From assembly GCA_000149265.1 (NCBI GenBank), contig CH002917.1:1486807-1550806 (forward strand): a stretch of 64,000 nucleotides of DNA, read 5' to 3'. The translations under genes and the position numbers were made by a program. The notes beneath the pieces were generated by a model, which worked only from the letters and a program-made list of their open reading frames with translations, was not told the origin of the DNA and did no database searches. Each line of letters begins with the position of its first letter. The first letter of the stretch is position 1. The DNA is from Ciona savignyi (taxonomy: Eukaryota; Chordata; Ascidiacea; Phlebobranchia; Cionidae). Below are positions 57,729-64,000 of the stretch, one piece after another.

Positions 57729-59943
57729 GTAAGTGGTCCAAGTTTACATCAGTCTGCAAAGTTTTGAGCAGTCTGCACATTCATACATAAATAATGTGTT
57801 GGTTGGTAAATTTGCCAATTGCTTTTAAAATTGTGTAAACTTCTATGTACGGCTTTTCGAGCTGTGTTTTGTCCGTTTGTTTAGAACCTTAGCAACCTTT
57901 CGCTATTTCGTCGTCGCTAGAAAATAAAGTATAAAGACATGATTTATGAGCAAGAAATGTGAGTCACCTACAAAGTTGTAAATCAGTACTGTTTTTGTTT
58001 GAACGCCGGAGAATTTACAGACCCATTCGCAAATTATTTATTTGCCGGCATTATAATGTTGGACCCCGAATAGGCGGTAATGGGTGGCGGCAAAGAGCCA
58101 CACTAACAACACAAACCATGGTAACCCGATGCTATTTTCTGCAGCAATGGAAACTTTCGTTTGTTTGTTTGCTTAGTGTTAACAGAGTTAAAACATTCTA
58201 GCTTACTTTTGTGGTAATTACCAACTTTTTAATTTATGACAAACATTTATTAGTCATGTCTGTTTTTTTAAAAAGATTGTTAGTAAATTCGCATGTTGAA
58301 GGGCAACACTAAAATTAGGCAACTAACAAGGAAAGGAAGGAAACTTTTCACTAAAACTATAGAAACTGATGCTAAACTAATTCCATGCCTTAAACACTAA
58401 TCTCAAAGTCAGAACTAACTATTCTTAGCCTTAACATTTACCTTAATCTTCAATATAGTCTAATCTTCATTCAATTTTCTAATTTTCCTCTTTTTTTGAC
58501 GTTTTCTTATTTTCTAGTATGTTATTAGTTTAGTTTAGATTATCTTCTAGTAGTTTCTTACTTAGAAAAATTAGAATAAAAGGCAAAAACTACAGTAGTT
58601 AAAACAAGACAGTTAATATACACGTTATAACATTAAAATAGGTTAGTTATGAGTAAAAATTTTCATTTTTTGTAAGGCAACTGCCCGATTTAAATAGAAC
58701 ATTACCCCCTCAGAAAATTGTGTTTTATTTCTGTAAGCTAGATTTTTTATTTTGCACAGTGCAAAATTTATCTGAGTTATCCTTAAAACCTTTCTACTAG
58801 TGGCCTCGCCAACTAAGTTTGAAAAAATACTAATTTGTTTATTTATTTTTACCGAATCAGTGTAGGCTGTTATTGATTGGTAACTATAAAACAGTTTTTT
58901 TAAATTACCGTTACATGTATTTAAAACAACAATTTGAACAGCCATGAGTGTTTGACCAGTCGCCATGCCAGTTATGTGTAAAACAATCTCTTCCGGGAAA
59001 ACCATTTGAATTATTTATTATGCATAGTAAGTGAATAATGTTTAATTGTATGCTTTTATAAAATAAATTAACGGCAAAGAAATGTCCTGAACTAATGCCA
59101 CCGCTTTTGTGGAAGTTTTTCCGGCAGTCTCCAAATAACCAACGGCATTTCTAGAAAAATGCCCCCTTGCCCCCTATGTATGGCTGTGTCTTGATAAGGC
59201 ACTTATTTAAAGGTCATTGCCTTAAGCCAATGAATTCAGATGGATCGGAATAGTCAAAAAAATACTCACAATGTTCCAACTGCAGTTGCTACTGCAATCT
59301 AACCAATAGCCGCATGGTAATCTAATCCAATAACTATCAATTGTATAATGAGGGCTGTTTTTCAACAGTTCAGATAAATATAGTATTTCACCATATACCA
59401 GTACGGTACCCGTAGTTAATTTGGTGGCTCATATGGATATGAATGTCTTTTGCTATATTTCAAGTACATGTTCTTTTAACAAAAAAAAACTAAATAAACT
59501 TTTAAACCTTAATGCGAATATTGTATCTGACTTACTTATATTATACCTGGTACTTAAAGCTTGTTAAGAATCTTGGTATTGAACTCTCTCGTATTTTTCA
59601 CAATACCATGAAGTAGTTTTGTTTTTTTAAACTTTTATTGTGTTTTGGTTTTTCAAGGTAATATAATTAAAAATAAAATTAAATTAATATACAAATCTGT
59701 TGGACATTTTTCTATAAAGTATATATACCTACGCCCAGTAGGCTAGCTAATTAACAACTTGCGAATCAACTTCTGAATGTGCAAGTTATTTTTGTAATAT
59801 AAATTCATACACTGTAATGCATAATTATTTGTGTAAATATTTATTAGGCTATAAGAGGTTATATTGTAGTACAACCATGGTCTTGCGATACTTGTATAAA
59901 TCCTGTTTGACTGACTGGCTATATAAAAGAAAGCTGTTATAAT

Positions 59944-60180
59944 AGGGATAAGGATAGGGTATTTATGTTTATTCCTGTGAATGGAAAAATGAAAGGGGTG
60001 AACACACGGACAATTGTCAAATCACCTCGCGCCCACCGTCGGGTTACCGGAGCTATTGCAGTGTGTTGTGAATTGATTCACACGTTCCTTCAATTTAGTA
60101 GAACCCATTGATCTGCTCGGTTCGGTCAATCTCCGTAAAGTGCCCAAGGACACAATCGACTAGCTAGCGACCAGTTTGGA
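59944..60180 (-). repeat. tRNA-derived SINE (family 1), head missing
   Basis: AGGATAGGG-type tail at left, GGAGCTATTGCAGTGTG inside; it breaks off at GCGACCAGTTTGGA, before the tRNA-like head. Confidence 0.7.
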
Positions 60181-60344
60181 TCCTGCAATAAGATTTTATG
60201 AAATTTTAATCATCAGAGAGAAGTGCAAGTCGTATCAACTCAATGGAGATTGGAATGCAGGGAAGACTAAGAATCGACACTTTGTCACCATTCAGTCCTG
60301 GTCAGCACAGAACAATCACCAGCAACAGTCATTTCAAATATTTT

Positions 60345-60725
60345 CCCAAGTTTTAATATAGAGTTTTTCACAGAACAATCATAAGCAACAGTCATTTCTA
60401 TTTTTCCCAAGTTTTAATATAGCCACTGAAATCGCTATACAGCAAGATATCTATTCCCAGGGCCAGAGTAGACATAATTTATTTTAGACATAATTTATCA
60501 AGTTTTAATATAGAGTTTTTGCCAAGTTTTAATATAGTGTTTTTCCCAAGTTTTAATATAGTGTTTTTCCCAAGTTTTAATATAGAGTTTTTTCCTAATT
60601 TTAATATAGTTTTTTTTCCAAGTTTTAATATTGAGTTTTTCCCAAGTTTTAATATAGAGTTTTTTCCAAGTTTTAATATAAATTTTTCCAGATTTTGAAC
60701 ATTAAGTTTTTTCCAAGTTTTAATA
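60345..60725. repeat. Minisatellite with a 22-24 bp unit
   Basis: CCAAGTTTTAATATAGAGTT and close variants occur about a dozen times. A longer repeat is superimposed: CACTGAAATCGCTA with CAGCAAGATATCTATT follows the units at about 60423 and again at about 60728. Confidence 0.85.
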
Positions 60726-61470
60726 TAGGCACTGAAATCGCTACAGCAAGATATCTATTGCCGGGGCAAGAGTAGACGTAGTTTAGGTTGATAATTTATA
60801 CAGGGAGTGAAGTTGCTTGCAATTTCAACAAAGTGAACAATAACCACTAGTGTAAAGCTTATTCATATACACTTTATGCAGGATTCTTGCTTTTTAGCAA
60901 TTATTGTTATGTGACATGGACAGACATAATGCGAATTGCAGTTACGAATATATGTAATTGCAATGTTACAATATGATGGCATTTTAATGTGTAACTCTAT
61001 TGCCACCCTTTTTTCATACCAATACATTTCAGAGATGAATTAGCAATTGGAGTGTGTTGTATATAAAAGAAACAGTACAACTTTAGTTTTTTTATTATGC
61101 TATTTATTTAGCTGGTCAACTATATGACTTAAACTTTAGTTTGCTTAATATGACTTCAACGGTATATATAATGATTTAAATTAAAAATCAATTATTACCT
61201 ACCAGATAAATTGAATATTTTATTAAACTTCTGCAATTTAACTAGTACAGTTAGAACTGCCATTTTTACATTTACATAGTTCATAGCAAGTTGACATAAA
61301 CAACATAACTAATTTCACGTTGACAAATAAATAAAAACATTTTTAGACTGACATAATTTTTTATATTAAATTGTGATCTTGTATATTCATACATAAAGAA
61401 AAAAATTAAAAAGTATTGCAAATTAATCCAATATGTAGCGTAATTTTTTATCCTATTTATGCAATTGCAG

Positions 61471-63466
61471 AATACCGGATTTTGGGGAAAAAAGGAGAAG
61501 GCACATTTTCGGAAGTATTGAAATGTCAACATGTAAAGGATGGCACTTACTATGCCTGCAAAAAGATGAAACAACATTATGATGGGTGGGTGTGTTTATT
61601 TTAAAATAAAGTTTATAATATTCGAACAGATCAGGACTTTCAAAAATCATAGGCTCGCTACCCATTTTAATTTATTAAAGTTTTCTGTGACCCTTCTTCA
61701 TGTTTAAAATCTGAAAAAGTACAATAGATATAGTAGTTTGTGTGAAATTAATGTATTTCTTACGACCCCTAAAATTCATTACGCAACCACCTATGTGGAG
61801 CCCTGGAATATAGGGTAGACAATACCTCTAACTGATAGGTCGTGGACTAAAAATTATCCACTTTTGAGTTAATTGTCTCAGGTAAGACATACTGTGGACT
61901 TGGTCAGAACCAAGTGTTTTTAAAGGTTAGACAAAAAAACAGTTTAGCATTAATGGTCGTATTCACACATTGCAGTAGCTATGATAATTTAACTTTGGGC
62001 ATGTGGTAATCTGATGAGTTACAATGAATGCCGATATAAATGTATTTTGCTATATTTCAGGTACATGTTCTTTTAACAAAAGCAAAGGAAACAAAATAAA
62101 CTTAAACAAAATGCAGTAATCACATCAGTTACAATGAATGCCCCCTGCATTAACCCATTCTAAGGATTTACATGAGTATCCCATCATCAGATTAACCAAC
62201 CAATTTATCTACCAGGGTTGACCAGGTGAACAATTTGCGGGAAATTCAAGCGATGAGGAGACTCAATCCACACGCCAATATCATCGGCCTGCATGAAATC
62301 ATTTAGTAAGGATAGGATAGAATATTCATGTTTATCCCTGTAAATGAACAAACCAAGAGGGTTAACACACAGGCAATCGTCAGATCACCTTATGCCCACC
62401 GGCGGGTTACCGGAGCTATTGCAGTGTGTTGTATATGAAAGACATGTTCCTTTAATTTGGTAGAACCTATAAATCCGCTGGGTTCAGGAACTGTTCGTAA
62501 AGTGCCTTGCCCAAGGACACAACCAACTAGCTAGCGACCAATTTCGCACCTGCAACCTTTTGATTGAAAGGTGACGCACTTAACCGCCAGACTAGCTGGG
62601 AGGATATAAGTTGAGCTGGATTGCATGAAAGGAAATAAAATATTAATAACACTGTGCATACATATAGATTCTAATAACGGTGCCATCCAAAAATCCCTGG
62701 TTAACCTATTTTCTTTTATCTGTTAGTTGTATTGGCGCCAAAATCTTGCATAATTTATAATGTTTTTATGAGAATTTGCTTTGTAAACTATACCATACCA
62801 TTGGAATAATGGGCAATGGTAATTGGCACTGTGCACAAAAGACTAATTAATAGGAACTACATGTCAAATTCATTGTAGGATAGGATATTCATCTTTATCC
62901 CCGTGAATGGGAAAACCAAGGAGGTTATCACACGGGCAATCGTCAGATCACCTCGCGTCCATCGTCGGGTTACCGGAGCTATTGCAGTGTGTTGAATATG
63001 ATAGACACGTTCCTTCAATTTAGTAGAACCCATTAATTCGCTGGGTTCAGGCAATGTCCGTAAAGTGCCTTGCCCAAGGACACAACCGACTAGCTGGCGA
63101 CCAGTTTCGCACCTGCAACCTTTCGATTGAAAGGCGACGCACTTAACCGTTAGACCAACCGGGCGGACAGCAATTGTATTGATGATACCACCAATAAAAA
63201 AAATATATAGACTGGTTACCGTAAAATTATTACAGATTCTTAGAATATACCGTAGTATATGTGTTTCACCACATTATCTGTATCTATGGAGCGTTTTTTA
63301 GAATTGGTAGTTATTTTCAAGAATAATTAACCTACATGCCCACTTACTTACTTTGCAAATGATTCCTAATAACTGAAAATGAATTCCATTTCTAGTGACA
63401 AGAAAACCGGAACGGTTGCGCTGATCTGCGAATTAATGGACATGAACATCTATGAATTAATAAGAG
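61471..63466 (+). CDS. MOK: MOK (MAPK/MAK/MRK overlapping kinase), N-terminal kinase exons, partial
   Basis: Three exons of a serine/threonine kinase of the MOK/MAK group: 61471-61585, 62216-62305 and 63396-63466, with matching phases (1 in, then 2, 2, 1) and GT-AG borders. The first carries the glycine-rich loop GEGTFSEV and the ATP-binding lysine in YYACKKMK. The second reads QVNNLREIQAMRRLNPH, with the helix-C glutamate. The third reads TVALICELMDMNIYELI, the hinge region. This order and wording match vertebrate MOK closely. The catalytic loop, DFG and activation loop are expected beyond 64000. Introns hold SINEs at 62309-62602, 62876-63166 and 63495-63618. The start codon is not in these exons; 57551 is the best candidate. 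MOK relatives are linked to cilia and cell-cycle signalling. Confidence 0.92.
62309..62602 (-). repeat. tRNA-derived SINE (family 1) directly after a MOK splice donor
   Basis: The ATCCT-type tail (GGATAGGATAG on the + strand) begins within 3-4 bases of the donor of the second kinase exon (TTTA/GTAAGG). The tRNA-like head ends near 62602. Confidence 0.75.
62876..63166 (-). repeat. tRNA-derived SINE (family 1), best preserved head
   Basis: On the minus strand it starts CCGCCCGGTTGGTCTAACGG, with an A-box-like TGGTCTAACGG and, further in, a B-box-like GGTGCGAAAC. The tail at left is GGATAGGATATTC. Confidence 0.8.
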
Positions 63467-63494
63467 GTATGTTTTATGGCATCTTACCTGGGTC

Positions 63495-63618
63495 TAGGAT
63501 AGGATAGAATATCCATGTTTATCGTCGTGAATGAGAAAACCAAGGAGGTTAACACACGGGCAATCGTCAGATCACCTTGCGCCCACAGTCGGGTTATTGT
63601 AGTGTGTTGTGTATGAAT
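63495..63618 (-). repeat. tRNA-derived SINE (family 1), truncated
   Basis: Only the tail-proximal part, from AGGATAGGATAGAAT to TAGTGTGTTGTGTATG, is present. Confidence 0.7.
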
Positions 63619-64000
63619 CAATGTCATGTTGTTGCTACAGCCTTTTCTTATGTGGCAACAGTTCATTTTAAACAATTCTGAAATATTAATTTCGGAATTT
63701 TGTATTTTATTCTAGATGAGTTTTGTGTGTTTTAAATGTGAAATATGTTACCTACGTGAAACAAAACTTAGACTATTTTATGTCTTTAAAATGCTAAAAA
63801 TATTAAAGAAAATGGAATTGGAACATTTTATTTATTTTAAATATAATTTATTTTAACTAAAATAAATGGTAAAACATTATGGGATCTTTTTATTCAACAA
63901 ATGTATTTTGTCAGTCAACTCCAATTTATTTGCGTTAATTATAGTTCCAATTACCCAATTTAACAGTGCTTTTGGATTTGTGTTTCTGGAGTTTTAAATT
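63619..64000. other. MOK intron, end of window
   Basis: AT-rich sequence in which I see no exon or repeat. Confidence 0.5.

Larger units (their letters stand above)
57729..61470. other. Probable first intron of MOK
   Basis: AT-rich DNA without recognisable exons. It contains a truncated SINE (59944-60180) and a minisatellite (60345-60725). A stretch at about 59420-59505 recurs near 62010-62105 (CTATATTTCANGTACATG and the following TTCTTTTAAC). A 120-codon frame on the minus strand (58643-59005) has no recognisable domain. Confidence 0.4.

Noticed and set aside
58643..59005. 120-codon frame on the minus strand
   Set aside because: No recognisable domain or exon borders; it lies in AT-rich intron sequence and is plausible by chance.

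Overview
The window is AT-rich eukaryotic DNA: GT-AG introns, short exons, tRNA-derived SINE-like repeats, DNA-transposon remnants and two assembly gaps (24335-24434 and 42816-43400). A MOK-type protein kinase gene at the right end and a large secreted lectin family point to an animal. The compact introns and overall look fit a tunicate such as Ciona, but the species is inference.

Positions 1 to about 53100 hold a tandem array of eleven paralogous genes, all on the + strand, called units 1 to 11 here. Each has five exons with the same intron phases (1, 1, 0, 2). Exon 1 encodes a signal peptide, exon 2 one domain resembling an H-type lectin domain, and exons 3-5 a pentraxin domain. The products are about 313-322 aa and should be secreted. 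Units 1, 2, 4, 5, 7, 8, 9, 10 and 11 have open coding paths. Unit 3 (lost splice acceptor, Trp to Arg) and unit 6 (lost splice acceptor, frameshift) look like pseudogenes. Unit 2 has lost its core promoter region.

The array grew by segmental duplication. Units 1-2-3 (1 to about 12000) correspond to units 5-6-7 (about 18735-32690). Units 8-9 (about 33400-44050) correspond to units 10-11 (about 44420-53150). Unit 4 is a mosaic. Several units show exon shuffling, relic exons or orphan flanks from unequal exchange. Intergenic DNA is mostly conserved upstream and downstream flanks of the units plus SINE-like repeats.

From 53100 to 57550 no gene is recognised, apart from a recent copy of an exon fragment. 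The right end carries the 5' part of a MOK kinase gene: a phase-compatible candidate first exon at 57551-57728 and three firm kinase exons at 61471-63466. The rest of the gene lies beyond the window.

The lectin-pentraxin products probably work as soluble glycan or pattern recognition proteins. Divergence at the predicted calcium-binding positions, gene decay and exon exchange resemble a rapidly evolving immune or recognition family. That role is inferred from domain families, not shown by the sequence.
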